Notes: generated by a model from the sequence alone, not told the origin. A DNA stretch of 64,000 nt from Morella rubra (GCA_003952965.2 CM025855.1:26083613-26147612), one strand, 5' to 3'. Shown: positions 12,305 to 23,799, counted from the first letter of the stretch. Program-made: numbers and translations.

Positions 12305-13450
12305 CAAAGGGGAGATTGTTAATGTATTTTAGTTGGCGTAAAGACTTCATGACGAGTCTGTATTAATTCCTGAGATTTGTGTATCATCATACCTGCTCAA
12401 GACCAGTGCCTCAACACATTTGGTGATCGTCTGAAATGTCAAGGTTTGATTGAAGTATGCTTACAGTTCACTAACGCGAAGTTGGAGCGCTAATTTTTCT
12501 GAAGCACTCGAAGTCTGATCAGAGTTCACTTATAGTTTGATCAAGACTTGCGAAAGGCGGTTAACAAGAAGCAAGAATTCTGGAACTTTCGTGAGAACTT
12601 TCTTCCCGACCCTCCAAAAAATAAAAACCATTCTCTTCTCACATTCTCGATGCCATAGCCCCTGAGAGACCTTGCTTCGATAGCTTCTTCTACATACATT
12701 CTCTGTTAATGATTATGTAGTTTGCTGTGTATGAACTGAGATTGAACCCAGTGAGATTATTCCTTCCTCATTATCTCAGATCCGTTTTTGATCACCATTA
12801 CAAACCTTGCTTAAGAAGGTAAACTCCAGAGGTTGCTGGAGATCTACCAAGAGAAGCTGATTGCACGTGGAGTGTGGAAAAGATCGGCTTGGCTGTGGAG
12901 ATCAGTTTTTCAATTTGACAACTTCAAACGGAAGAAGAGTTCCTCGTTCCTTACAAGAGGCAGATATGGATGTTGTATTCCAGTAAGGTAACAGTAGAAT
13001 AGACTAGCAACGGGTGTTGGGTAGTTTATCGATCACTGTGTACCGAGTTTGAAGATTTTAGTGGATTCAATTAACTAGCCTTCTCAGCCTGGAGAGTTTT
13101 TATCTCTTGAAAGAATTCTTTCAAGTGGGTTTTCTCTTCATAACCAATCTTGGTGTCTTTGTTGTGATTGTGTTAGGTAGATTAACTTGCTGTTGTTGCG
13201 ATTGTTCTTTCTTTAGTTTCTTTGATCAAGAAAGAAATATAGCATATTCTGTAGCTTTGACAATCTACTGTCCATATTGGGTCATTACTTCTGCACTATA
13301 TATTGTTGCTTTAGTACTTTTGAAATTGCTGATTGTGTTTGTGAGAGTGTGCAGTTTTAAGTGGTTAAAGAATCAAGAAATTTCAAAACCTATTCAACCC
13401 CCCTTTCTAGGTTCGGCAACATTACTTTGAGTCTTGAACCGTACACTTCA
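12305..13450 (+). repeat. Polypurine tract and 3' LTR of the Copia element
   Basis: The purine tract AAAGGGGAGAT (12306-12316) directly precedes the LTR start TGTTAATG at 12317. The LTR is 1134 bp, ends CTTCA at 13450 and is followed by the ATATT duplication. It is 45 bp shorter than the left copy. Between the RNA-coding part and this tract (11760-12304) is a non-coding stretch in which I see no feature. Confidence 0.92.
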
Positions 13451-13700
13451 ATATTATAGATTAATCTTTGCTGTTTAATAAAGTCACCAAAAAAGCAAAA
13501 AAAAAAAAAAAAAAAATCCAATGGTCTATCTCTAATTAAACACAAATAAAATGGAATGAACCTAATTCGTGTAGAAATCAAACCACATTCCATGCTTATT
13601 ATTATATTTTAGCTCGAAAAATATTATTTTAGCAAAATTGGCCCAAATTTTGCAAGGATAAAATAGTCCTTATCTAGTTCGTTTGAAAATATTACGCTGC

Positions 13701-13905
13701 AGGCGGGGGCAAGGACTGGTACATCAGCAGTGACATTAGAATGGATAATGTCTAATTTACTCAACCATCTGGATTTAACCAAGTGGCATAAGCTTATTAG
13801 TCCTCAATGCATGGGCTGCACACAAAGACCCTAGGGATATTATTTTGGTACCAAATTTATCTCTTGACAAAAAACTATAGTTGGTTGTTAATTGTTGGGC
13901 AGATG
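13701..13905 (+). pseudogene. CYP81 exon-2 relic R1, internally deleted
   Basis: The sequence encodes the I-helix region of the neighbouring P450s ([28 protein letters not shown], in pieces), then jumps to the segment for VLNAWAAHKDP. About 60 codons between them, including the ExxR helix, are missing. It then runs into unrelated sequence near 13835 (GATATTATTTT...). The same structure with the same deletion recurs at 21165-21362, so both derive from one already-broken ancestor. It cannot encode a P450. Confidence 0.75.
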
Positions 13906-13959
13906 GAGTGTGCAGTGATGAAATGATTGCTCGAGAAGGATATATAAGAGGCACTGTGT

Positions 13960-14420
13960 ATGCTAGCACGTCAGAGAGACAAGTGGGCTATCGAATCTTC
14001 AATTTTTCAGTAACTTGTACAAGTTTTTCTATCTTTTGATTTATTTTCTTGTCCCTTTTTGTTCCTACAATTGTTTTTTTAACCCATCGATTGTCGCGTT
14101 GAGAAGCCTAATCCCATATGCGCAACAACAACGACAACAAAAAGGAAAAGCAAAGCCTAATGCCATCACGCAGCGCATCAGCCAAACATACATATATGTA
14201 AAAGTAGAACAAAATCTACACCATGTACACGGTCACTGCCGTGATGGCCTTGAGAAGAGGGCCCCTTGTTTCCATATATATATATATAAATAATGTCATG
14301 GAAGATGCCAATGCTAAACGGATTGGCTGACTCTCACTTCAAGTGGGGGCTCATCGATGTAAGCTTTACTTCGCTTCTGCTACGTTAGAGATTAAAAAAA
14401 ACGCTGGAGAATTTGGATAA
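13960..14420 (+). promoter_or_regulatory. Promoter relic of CYP81 unit A
   Basis: This stretch shares short blocks with the upstream regions of units B, D and E: an ACGTCA element (13968-13973) followed by a segment ending GTGGGCTATCGAATCTTC, a CATCACGCAGCGCATCAGC-like block near 14163, and TTCTGCTACGTTA (14375-14387) followed by AAAAAACGCTG. A TATATAAGAG run lies at 13941-13950 and a TA repeat near 14272-14289. Past about 14430 the similarity is lost, and exon 1 of the P450 is absent. Confidence 0.5.
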
Positions 14421-14925
14421 GTAATTGAACGAAATGATTTAAGACTCAATATAACATCAACCGAATCTAGGGGGTGAATAAGTTCTGCAATTTTTTTCTT
14501 GTAACTATTTAAGCTTAATTTGAATATTCTGCACAGACTACACAAGAACTTATCAGAAATTTCAACACACATTATAACACACACAATATTCTTCACCGTT
14601 GTTCCTTGTGGCCTTGATTTTTTTCTACGTCTCTTTGTCTTCCCTCAATGTTTCCATCGTTCTGTGAAAGGAGAAAAAGGTCTGGTGAGTGGGTTGATTG
14701 GCAGGTGCGGCTCCACAAAGCTATCTGTTCTTCCTCCGCAAAGTCATCCATGGTCACTATCAGTGTCTTCACCATTGTAATCCTCGCGGTAAGCTACCGA
14801 TCAACCCATGGTCATTGACGAAAATCTCAAGGATTTAGAGATTTGTTTTTGTGTATGTTTTCTAGGAGACAAATTGAGCATGTTGGGTTGGTTTTCACTT
14901 TTTCTTCTATTGGTTGTTCAAATAG

Positions 14926-15054
14926 AGACACTATTAAAAGTGAACCACAAAAATTTCGTGAACTTGATTGGATATTGTGAAGAAGAGAAGCCATTCACGA
15001 GAATGATGGTTTTTGAGTATGCTCCAAATGGTACACTTTTTGAGCATTTACACG
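14926..15054 (+). pseudogene. Receptor-like kinase exon fragment
   Basis: An AG acceptor at 14924-14925 and a GT donor at 15055 bracket 129 bases encoding ETLLKVNHKNFVNLIGYCEE, then RMMVFEYAPNGTLFEHLH. This is subdomains III-V of the kinase fold in inactive LRR receptor-like kinases of the MRH1/At2g40270 group. Nothing else of a kinase is visible on either side. The piece sits where exon 1 of P450 unit A should be, which points to replacement by a captured or translocated fragment. No frame break occurs inside the exon, so it could still be spliced into a transcript, but no complete protein is possible. Confidence 0.7.
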
Positions 15055-15647
15055 GTGAGAACCTTAGCTCTTCCCCTGCATGTTTAAGAGAAAAGCATAT
15101 TAATGATGAGATCAATCCGTAATTCACTTGACATTATCATAATTGATTTCTTGGTAACATCAATTTAAAGAGCTTTCTTTCTTCTCCATTGCTCTAGGAG
15201 GCATGTTCAAGTCAAACCTTACATTGCAAGCTGCATTAACGTATCCCCTAATGGGAATCTTTTTGTGGTGAAAGAAAAAGACTAGAGTAGATAAACCTAA
15301 TGGGAAATTAAACTTTATTATATATAGAACCTAGATACAGAGGAAAAATCTAAGAAAAAAAAAAAGATAAGAGGAAAAAAAGTACAGACGTCACAGGAAT
15401 TGCAAGAGCTAGCGAGAATTGGCCTAGTGATCAACTCGAGCATTTAGTAGTGCACGGCTATGTCCACTTATCGTATTAGCGGCAAACATATATAGGCGGT
15501 ATTCGGATGAATACGAAACCCCTTATTTAATGCTTTTGCTCAGTTATTTTGTTGTCACCCCTTTTATCATGTATACCGCTGTCCACCAATTTAAATTTTT
15601 AATTTTTATTGTGCTTTAATTTAACTGCTTGATTGAATACCAAACAG

Positions 15648-16275
15648 GACTCGCTACTTGCCGGGACAGACACATCAGCGGTGACATTAGAGTGGGCAAT
15701 GTCCAATTTGCTAAACCATCCTCATATATTGAAGAAGGCTAGAGCTGAGTTGGACAGTCAAATTGGTCAAGAGAAATTGGTCGAGGAAGCAGAGGTCTCT
15801 CGACTACACTACGTCCAGAATATAATATCTGAAACTCTTCGATTGTACCCCGCTGCACCATTGTTAGTACCACACATGTCCTCCACTGATTGTACCATCG
15901 GAGGATACGACGTACCAAGTAATACAATGGTATTAGTCAATGCATGGGCCATACACAGAGACTCGAAAAGTGTGGGATGATGCAATCAGTTTTAAGCCTG
16001 AAAGATATGAGAGCGGCAAAGAGAACACACACAAGCTATTGCCATTTGGTATTGGGAGGAGAGCTTGCCCTGGGGCTGGCCTTGCACAACGGGCGATAGG
16101 CTTGACTTTGGCATCATTGATTCAATGCTTCGAATGGGAAAGGGTCAGCATGGAAGAAGTTGATATGGCAGAGGGCAACGGGATCAGCATGCCTAAAGCC
16201 GTAGCACTGGAGGCCATGTGTAAAGCACGCCCAATCATGAACAAGTTTCTCCCCGTGTCTTCGGATGATATTTGA
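15648..16275 (+). pseudogene. CYP81 unit A, exon 2 only with a frameshift
   Basis: After an intron tail ending CAAACAG, exon 2 encodes [20 protein letters not shown] (I-helix), [16 protein letters not shown] (ExxR), FKPERYESG (PERF motif) and [15 protein letters not shown] (heme-binding loop with the Cys ligand). One extra A in CGAAAAGTG near 15965 shifts the frame between AIHRDS and KVWDDA. Exon 1, with the N-terminal anchor and substrate-recognition regions, is missing, although intron sequence similar to units D and E is present at about 15265-15647. In exon 2 this unit is closer to unit E than to unit B. It ends SSDDI and TGA at 16273-16275. Confidence 0.9.
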
Positions 16276-17949
16276 ATAATTTCTTGGCCGTTGGCTCCTT
16301 TGATGTATTCTCGTTGGTTGGGGTGGTCATTATTAATAATGTGTGTGCAGAAGGTGCTGTAGTACCCTTGTTTTATCCATAGATGTTTCTTGTCTTTTCT
16401 TTTTGTTGGCTTCTTGTTAACAAAGTTGTATCAACTTGGAATCTCTGTTATGCATTAATGGGAAAGGCTTTGGTTATATCTGCACCGTTCGAAGCGCAAG
16501 AATACTGATATCCCAGTCCCAGAATATGAACATCACTTTTCATGAGTCATGACACGTAGATTTTAAGCCTGGCCTCTTCTTTAGCAAGACACTACGTCCT
16601 AAACAATTCATTGTTCATGTAAGCAATTACTTTACCGAACCCAGTGCGATTAGCGTGGGACATGTTTATTGAAGGCGAGCACGCGACCGAGAGTTGACTC
16701 AGCTTTGCAGTACGACGTCATTTCCCCGGAAACTGTAACCAAAGACAGAAAAGTATGAACATCTCGTACGAATCTACTCGAGTCAGATTCCGACGAGAGA
16801 TATGTGCGTATCGGAAGCTCCGCTGGAGTTCCCAACGGCCCCAAGAACGTCTCGGTGCGACTGTCGTTGCTTAAGTACTAGATTATCAATGGCTGCGACG
16901 TGGAGTGTGGACGTAAAGGATCCAACACGTTTGACTTGAAAATTTGACAACATAAAGTCCTCGCTTACTGGGTGATCGTTCGCAAAACGGCCGGACTGTC
17001 GTAAATTGTGACTATTCGAAATGCCTGTTTTACTCGAGTTGGTCTCATCCGTAATTTGTATTGAGTGGACCCAAAAGAATCTAAACTAATAAACATTTGT
17101 ACTAAGCTTCTTACTTTAAAAAAATTCTTTTCCCATAGACAATAGACAGTATCCACGTTAATCATTGGCCTCTTTGATTATTTTTTTTAATCAAAACATT
17201 CTGCTTATCCATTTATATTATAAAGAATTACAATCCAGGAAAATATTAGAAATAATTAAGATAAGGAGAGTTAGTACCCTTGTACAACCAAAATAAATCA
17301 AGATAATGCTTAAAAATAGGAGAATTGACTTCTGAACTAATCAATACAGCGGCCCAACATGTTAAATGGTGTGCTTGCATATTTACACCTCTAAAAATGT
17401 GAGTGATCTTCCGAACCAACAAGTTAAATGGTGCGCCTGTATATTTGGTCTTCCATTTCTAAAACCGACGAAAAAGAATATTATGAACTACTCCAGACTT
17501 GATTGTGAATCCTCCATGCCGTTTAGCATGCACTTTGAATTAAATGGATTAAATTGCGATTCGGCCAGCTACGGAAAGGACGGAGAAACGAAAAAATGGG
17601 AAAGAATTTGATTAGAGAACCAATATATGGGGAAATAATATCAGACGCAGGTTTGCTTATTATTTTTCGTTTTTTTTTTGGTTTCTAATCAAGTATTTCA
17701 TTTATAGCAGCAGCAAAAGGGTCCAAAGACCATCGATCAGATACGAAATTCCCAGAATAACTGAGAAAGCATTTAGGAATTCAGAGGAAGGGAACAGGGA
17801 TCTTTAATTCTCTCGTTGAATCCAGAGAGAAGAGAATAGAATTAACAAAACAAAGTTCATCCTTATTAATCCTTATTAATTTATCCCTCAAAATAAAAAC
17901 CATCTCTCACGGCGTGGGCAGTGACAAAACAAATCGCGTTTTGGGCGAA
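16276..17949 (+). other. Spacer between CYP81 units A and B; holds an empty transposon site
   Basis: No gene recognised. From about 16920 onward the spacer is a paralogue of the D-side flank (23341-23552, 25413-25581 and 28650-28700). The match includes CCAACACGTTTGACTTG at both places. At 17116-17124 the single TTAAAAAAA is the unoccupied counterpart of the 9-bp duplication around the Mutator-like element at 23553. Near 17618-17650 the flank corresponding to the second Mutator-like element is also uninterrupted. Short open stretches at 16650-16844 and 17366-17611 have no recognisable product. Confidence 0.6.
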
Positions 17950-18508
17950 AGCTACTACGTCAGCAAACAATAAGTGGGCGATCGAATCTTCCGTTTGAAT
18001 AACTCCGTTTTGTTTTCCCAACCATTTTGAGTACTGCACTATGGCGATCTCGATCGCAGTCGATGACGCATCAGCAAAGAAAATATATATTATATTATGT
18101 AAACAAATCTATGCGCTCGCACTGACGTGAGGGCAGTGATCACAAGAGGCCTCATTTTTTGTTTCTTTATTCTTTCAATTTTTGTTACTGGAGCTCCTTA
18201 TTTGTCATCGATGACGAAGTGGACTGTGGATACCTTGACGTTTACTTAGAAGGACAATGGATTCCTCAAGGAGAGAATCCGAAGACATTTCTGCTACGTT
18301 AATTAATAAAAATCGCTCAAATTTTTGGCTAAGGAATCGTGTCAAAAGAGGTGACCGAAAAGAAGGTGAGTGGGCATTTCCTGCACCGAACAGCTCCTTG
18401 CAGCTCCTATATAAATAGCAGATCCACACAGACGCTCCAACATATCAAAACACCAGCTTAAATCTTCAGCGCCTGATCCCATAGAAAAGAAAAAAAAAAC
18501 CAGCGAAC
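17950..18508 (+). promoter_or_regulatory. Promoter and 5' UTR of CYP81 unit B
   Basis: The TATA box TATATAAATAG (18408-18418) lies about 100 bases before the ATG. Upstream are an ACGTCA element (17957-17962) and TGACGCATCA (18064-18073), both of the TGACG class bound by TGA-type bZIP factors. They recur in the promoters of units D and E. TTCTGCTACGTTA near 18289 is shared with A and E. Regulation by stress or xenobiotic signals is a guess from these motifs. Confidence 0.6.
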
Positions 18509-20189
18509 ATGGAAGGCTTCTTGCTATTCTCCTCCCTGATCTCAGTTCTCGTGGCACTTGCCGCTTACAAGCTCTACCTTCTTACAACAGCACGACCCAA
18601 ACACCTCCCACCTGGTCCACCTTCTCTACCCATTTTGGGCAATCTCCATCTCCTGAAAAAGCCACTCCATCGTACCTTTCATCTCTTTTCACAAAAATAT
18701 GGCCAGATATTCACTCTCCGATTTGGTTCCCGCCTCGTGATCGTCGTGTCGTCTCCATCCTTGGTCGAGGAATGCTTCACCAAGAACGATATTGTCTTAG
18801 CCAATCGCCCTCCCTCTCTGGTGGGCAAACACCTCAGTTACGATCAAACTACCCTCGTATCCTCTCCCCACGGCGATCATTGGCGCAATCTTCGTCGCAT
18901 TGGTGCTATCGAGATCTTCTCGAATAGCCGCCTCAACTCCTTCATTGGCATTCGAAGGGACGAAATCAACCACTTGCTACGCAAATTGGCACAGAACTCT
19001 TCTCAAACTTTTGCCAAGGTAGAGCTGAAATCAATATTCTCAGAGCTTACGTTCAACATCATAATGAGAATGGTGGCAGGAAAGCAGTACTACGCATACG
19101 GAGGGGAAGTGAAGGAGGAGGAAAAAGCAAGAGAGTTTAGGAAGATAATTTTAGAGGTTTTCGAGAATTCAGGGGCTTCAAATCCAGCTGAATACGTCTC
19201 CGTATTGAGATTGATTGATTATGAAGGTTTGGAGAAGAGGATGAGGAAACTTGGCAAAAGGTCGGATGCATTCTTACAAGGTCTAATCGATGAGAAGAGG
19301 CGTGAGAAAGAAGAGGGAAAGACCATGATTGATCATCTTCTAAATTTACAAAAATCACAGCCGGAATACTATAGTGACCAAATTATTAAAGGGCTTATCA
19401 AGGTAAGTGCAGTATATTAATTGTGGGCACCCCTTGCTTTATAATTTTGCTCAATTTATAGTTATCTTGCTGTGATCCTTTCCATCATGGGCCAAGAATA
19501 TTAACGTTTAGTTCTTGCATGTTGAGGTTTTAACCAATTGATTGAATATCAAACAGGACTTGCTACTTGCTGGGACTGACACGTCAGCAGTCACATTAGA
19601 ATGGGCTTTGTCCAATTTACTCAACCATCCTGATGTATTGATGAAGGCTAGAGCTGAGTTGGACTGCCAGGTCGGTCAAGAAAAACTGGTTGAGGAGCAA
19701 GATGTCTCTCGACTACACTACCTCCAAAGTATAGTCTCTGAAACTCTTCGCTTGTATCCAGCTGCGCCATTATTAGTACCCCACATGTCCTCTAATGATT
19801 GTACTATCGGAGGATATGATGTACCTAGTGGCACGATGATATTGGTCAATGCATGGGACATACACAGAGATCCGAAGGTGTGGGATGATGCGACCAGTTT
19901 TAAGCCTGAAAGATTTGAAAGCGGCCAAGATCAGAACTCGCACAAGCTAATCCCGTTTGGTATTGGAAGGAGAGCTTGCCCTGGGGCTGGCCTAGCCCAG
20001 CGTACGATGGGCTTGACTTTGGCTTCATTGATTCAATGCTTCGAATGGGAGAGGGTTAGCGAGGAAGAAATTGATATGGCAGAGGGCAATGGGATCAGCA
20101 TGCCTAAAGCCATAGCATTGGAGGCCATGTGTAAAGCACGCCCAATCATGAATAAAGTCCTCTCTGATCAGTGTATTAACGACATTTAA
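18509..20189 (+). CDS. Cytochrome P450, CYP81 family (unit B), intact
   Basis: Two exons, 18509-19402 and 19557-20189, give 508 residues, the usual length. A membrane anchor (residues about 5-28, rich in L, S, A) is followed by the proline hinge [15 protein letters not shown]. The oxygen-binding I-helix reads [13 protein letters not shown] right after the intron, at the position typical of CYP81. ETLR gives the ExxR pair, FKPERFES the PERF motif, and [15 protein letters not shown] the heme loop with the thiolate cysteine. CYP81 enzymes sit in the ER membrane and hydroxylate or bridge phenylpropanoids, lignans, isoflavonoids, or detoxify herbicides; the substrate here cannot be told. The start is fixed by the N-terminal anchor and the TATA spacing. 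This is the only unit with no visible defect. Confidence 0.93.
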
Positions 20190-21129
20190 ATAATGTATTT
20201 TTTTTCTTGTTTGAGGGGTTAGTCACACTGCTTACACGTGCTTTGTGTGCACTTTTTTCTTCAAGTATGGACGTGCACTTTTTTCTTTTGGCTTCTAGTG
20301 GATAATAAAGTTGATACAACTTTAGGGTTATATTAATTAATGATTGAGAAAAAGTTTGTTTAATGCAATTTTTAGTTGCTTTCTTGTTCTCTTTAGGAAA
20401 GTGAGAGAGAGACGCAGAAATCTACGGAACCTCATGGACGGTGTCGGTACTGAACCGTGGGTATTCTAGCGCAGTTGCACTTAAGGGACGACAATCTTGT
20501 ATTCTTGACTAAGAAATTGGTTTAGTAATCGCCACTGTGTTTGCTCCGGCCAACCTCCTCCCATGTTTCCGACCAAGTTCCGATACAAATGTCCCATAGC
20601 AATCAGGCCTGATTGGGTCGCGTATTCGATGACGCAACAACAAAACATCATATATGACAATATATTATGTTTGGATACACAGACACTCGAACTCGTTTGA
20701 CTTGGGGCGTCGAAACGAGAGAGCTGATCATTATTTTAACTTAACGGAAAATGCGGATTGCCCATGCTAAAATAAAATTTGCCCACGTGAGTACACCTAG
20801 CTGCATGTCATTCACTAAAATGGGCTGGGCATATTAATATGCCACTCTTGTTATCTGAACAAATCTGTACCAATAATTTTTGTGCAGAGTCTACCATAAG
20901 GGTAACAATTTTTTTTAAGGCATAAATTATACCTTTTCAAAAACAGGAGTACTATTATATTTCTAAGGAATGCTATAAGCTGGAGTACTCGTAGTAGAAA
21001 AGAAGGGATTATGGAGTAGTATTAAATTAAGTGTGGATCGAGGGGAGATTTCTTTTCTGGTTGGTGCTCTTCAGATACGTTCGTTGGTTTGAAAAGATTA
21101 CGTTGGTTGCTTCGTTTGCAGCTCGGGTT
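20190..21129 (+). repeat. Downstream flank of unit B, duplicated after unit D
   Basis: This non-coding flank matches 38188-40320 in blocks: the 3' UTR with TTTTTAGTTGCTTTCTTGTTC (here at about 20367), GCAGAAATCTACGGAACCT (20414), a block with ACTAAAATGGGCTGGGC (20814), and GAGTACTCGTAGTAGAAAAG (20982). No open frame of interest is present. The D copy is longer because of inserted elements. Confidence 0.75.
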
Positions 21130-21164
21130 GTGGTTTTAACAAATTGAATGAATACCAAATATAG

Positions 21165-21362
21165 GCCTTGCTGCTGGCGGGGACTGATCCAGCAGCGGTG
21201 ACATTAGATTAATGGGCAATGTCTAATTTATTCAACCATCCAGATAACTAAGCGGCACAATCGTATGTGGTCATCAATGCATGGGCTGCACACAGAGACC
21301 CAAGGGATATTATTTTCGTTCCAAATTTATTTCTTGACGAAAAACTACAATTTGTCGTTAAT
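21165..21362 (+). pseudogene. CYP81 exon-2 relic R2, internally deleted
   Basis: An intron tail similar to the other units (from about 21137) precedes LLLAGTD-AAVTL-like sequence, MSNLFNHPD, and then NAWAAHRDP with the same roughly 60-codon deletion as relic R1. A stop (TAA) in ATTAATGGGCAATG breaks the I-helix frame. The tail continues with GATATTATTTTCGTTCC, shared with R1. Non-functional. Confidence 0.75.
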
Positions 21363-21386
21363 AATACCCGGAACTAAGAGAACATT

Positions 21387-21880
21387 TGTAACAACCCAAG
21401 TACAAGCACTAGCCACATCTTTACTTTGACTTCAAAAGGACTAATCAAGGTTGCTCTTGAAGCTCCTTGGATCATTATAAAGCGCAGTTCAACCTAGTAA
21501 ATTCTCAATGTAGGAATTGACCCTTATAGAACCAGTCTCTCATTCATTCTCTTCTCCCACTCAATGTGGATTTCGGGGTATCACAATCTCCCCCCCCACC
21601 CCTTAAATCCTTGACATCCTCATCAAGGCTTACCAAGCCCACATTGGTAGTTACTAGGACCGCTCTGATACCATTTGTAATGACCCAATGACAAACACTA
21701 GCTACATTTTTGCTTTGACTTCAAAAGAACTAGTCAAGGTTGTTCTTGAAGCTCCTTGGATAATTATAAAGTCTAGCTCAACCTAGTAAGGTCCCAATGT
21801 GGGACTTGGCCATTATAGAATCAATCTCCCATTCATTCTCATCTCCTACTCCATGTAGGATTCGGGGTATCATAACAAGG
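21387..21880 (-). mobile_element. TRIM (miniature LTR retrotransposon), reverse orientation
   Basis: Two direct repeats of about 200 bases (21387-21585 and 21676 to about 21877) begin TGTAA and end near GGGGTATCA on +. Between them lie only about 90 bases, with GCTCTGATACCA (21662-21673), the complement of the initiator-Met primer site, next to one repeat and a C-rich tract (21587-21602), the complement of a polypurine tract, next to the other. This is the anatomy of a terminal-repeat retrotransposon in miniature on the minus strand. It has no coding capacity. The end sequence of the second repeat is irregular, and I did not find a clear target duplication. Confidence 0.8.
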
Positions 21881-23100
21881 GACAAGTGTAAGGATTTGGA
21901 AGCAACAATGGACGAGATACAACCAAGACGAGATATAGGCAAAGAGTTACCGTTACCAACAAACACCCGTTGATTACCATTGTAAAGGACGAAATTGTCG
22001 AGAACCGCAACATCATTTGTCATATGCGAGGTGGCGCCTGTATCCGTATACCATTCGGAATCAGTAGGGTCGTCTGGAGACGTAGCAGAGAAGGCTTCAA
22101 TAAGACCACCAGCCTTAGCCTTTTTGAGCAATTGGCCAAATTTGTAACATTTCTTGGCAGTATGCTTGTCTTTGCCGCACCATTAGCAAACAACATCAGA
22201 ACCTCTTATAGAAGTAGTCGAATATGGTGCTGAATAGGTCTACTTGTTGCGCCCAAACTTGTGAGTTGTGAGCAGAGGAGCCACGATGTGCGACGAAGGT
22301 TGATTGTGAAGAATCGCCGGTAAGGGATCGAAAGAAAAGCTCATGGCTGAGAGCTTTCGGAACTAGATTGGCGAAGGAAGGCAACGACATCTGAGATAGC
22401 ATAGATGTCAAAAAAAATTTGTATTCTGAATTAAGACCACGAAGAAACCAGTGAATCTTATCAGTGTCATCAATCGGTTTGCCAATAGCACTAAGTTGAT
22501 CACAAAAGGAACGAAAGGAACGAGAATATTCAGTGACACTACAAGATCCAAGTTGCATCAACTGAAGCTCATCCTTCAATTGTATTTCCCAAGTCACTAT
22601 GGTATCAAAGCAGGTTCCTAGTTTGTGGTCCACCGTTTCACCCGTTTCCACGTGTTGGCTTGGATATATTCCCGCCACACGTGAGGGGGCGTGTTGGAAG
22701 TCCCACATTACTAGAGAAACTAGTCAATGTGCTCCTTATAAGGTTGTGGTATCCCTCACTACTCAAGGCGTCTTTTGGAGTTGAGTTAGACCCACCTTTC
22801 ACATATTGTGTAAATTCTAATAAGAAAATGTTGCTTCAAGTGTCAACTTGACATCACGAGTAGTAGAAGAATTAACAATCTCGACCATACATTCCTCTGT
22901 AAGAGAAACATCCTGTCCTGTGCATGCCATTTCTTGTAAGCAGCATTGGGGATTTGGGCAGCACCATCGCCAACATGAGTGGCTAGAGCAGAAGAAGACC
23001 CATCCAAAAAACCCATGGGATCCTGACTTTCCAGTAAAGGAACGAACTGACTATGCCACATGAGGTAATTTGTAGCAGGTTAGAACTGGAGTAGGCCATG
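21881..23100 (-). pseudogene. Copia gag-protease fragment
   Basis: Read on the minus strand, the order is MWHSQFVPLLESQDPMGFLD (capsid start), then QLKDELQLMQLGSCSVTEYS with SDQLSAIGKP-like and WFLRGLNSEYKFF (typical Copia gag), then EWYTDTGATSHMTND (protease Asp motif) and GNGNSLPIS. Integrase and later domains are missing. A TRIM fragment (22600-22821) is inserted in gag, and the TRIM at 21387-21880 abuts the 3' side. AT-rich sequence at 23100-23340 may be remains of the leader and LTR. The element is dead and much shortened. Confidence 0.8.
22600..22821 (+). mobile_element. Truncated TRIM-like element inside the Copia gag
   Basis: TGGTATCAAAGC (22600-22611) is a primer-binding site, GTGAGGGGGCG (22681-22691) a purine tract, and TGTTGGAAGTCCCACATT (from 22692) the start of an LTR of about 130 bases ending near 22821. 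The 5' LTR that should precede the primer site is missing; gag sequence runs right up to it. It lies opposite in strand to its host. Confidence 0.6.
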
Positions 23101-23340
23101 GAAGAAAAAAGAAGAAAAAGAATCGTGAAAGAAAAGGTGTTTAGCTGAAGGGTTTAAATACCATGTGAAAGTAGTGCCTCAAGTGCAAATGCTGTGAGGA
23201 AATTGAAATATATAATTGAATATACAAATAAGAAATGAAAGAAACGGCTATACTTTATTTACAGTTTGAATTTGAAAGTTCTACGATCGTGGAGAATCCT
23301 CAATATCTTTAATATCAGCGTATCCAGATTCTCCTCTAAT

Positions 23341-23552
23341 AATCCAACACGTTTGACTTGAAAATTTGACAACCACGCTTATTGTGTAGTCGGTAGCAAA
23401 ATGGGCTATAGTAAAATGTGACTGTTCGAAACGCCTGTCAGCAACGGAATTATGTAATATCTTACCCAAGTTGGTCCCATCTATAATTTGCGAGTGGATC
23501 CAAAAGAATCTAACTAATAAAGAATTACACTTAACTTGCTACTTTAAAAAAA
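23341..23552 (+). repeat. Duplicated flank of CYP81 unit D (counterpart of 16920-17124)
   Basis: CCAACACGTTTGACTTGAAA and the following sequence parallel the unit-B upstream flank, up to TACTTTAAAAAAA, the point where the Mutator-like element entered. It shows that the D unit once had the same upstream region as B. Confidence 0.7.
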
Positions 23553-23799
23553 GAAAAAATTACACTTTCCGCCCTGATTATAGGGTTACTCACATTTTAC
23601 ATCTCATATTATTAATTTCGTGACATTTAGCCCTCTAACGACTGCTGGCTCACATTCCGCACCCTACCGTTTACTTTTTCGTTATTTTGAACGAAAATCA
23701 TTACACGTGACAAGCACGTGCGTCTCACCCCAATTTTCCCCTCATATTGAGATTGAAATTACTGCGCTGCCCCTTTTAAAAATAACAAAATGAACGCGC

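Larger units (their letters stand above)
3348..13450 (+). mobile_element. SIRE-like Copia LTR retrotransposon, near full length but decayed
   Basis: Two long direct repeats (3348-4526 and 12317-13450) begin TGTTAATG and end CTTCA. They enclose a primer-binding site, gag, pol and a third coding region, with a purine tract before the right repeat. The 5-bp duplication ATATT is perfect at 3343-3347 and 13451-13455, so the borders are exact. Order protease, integrase, reverse transcriptase, RNase H identifies Copia. LTRs of about 1.1 kb and a coding region between pol and the 3' LTR are typical of the SIRE/Maximus lineage. The left and right LTRs differ by roughly 8-10% over their first 200 bases, counted by eye, so the insertion is not new. 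Many stops and frameshifts make it non-autonomous. Confidence 0.95.

Noticed and set aside
16650..16844. Minus-strand open frame in the A-B spacer
   Set aside because: No recognisable domain, and it is not conserved as an open frame in the D-side flank.
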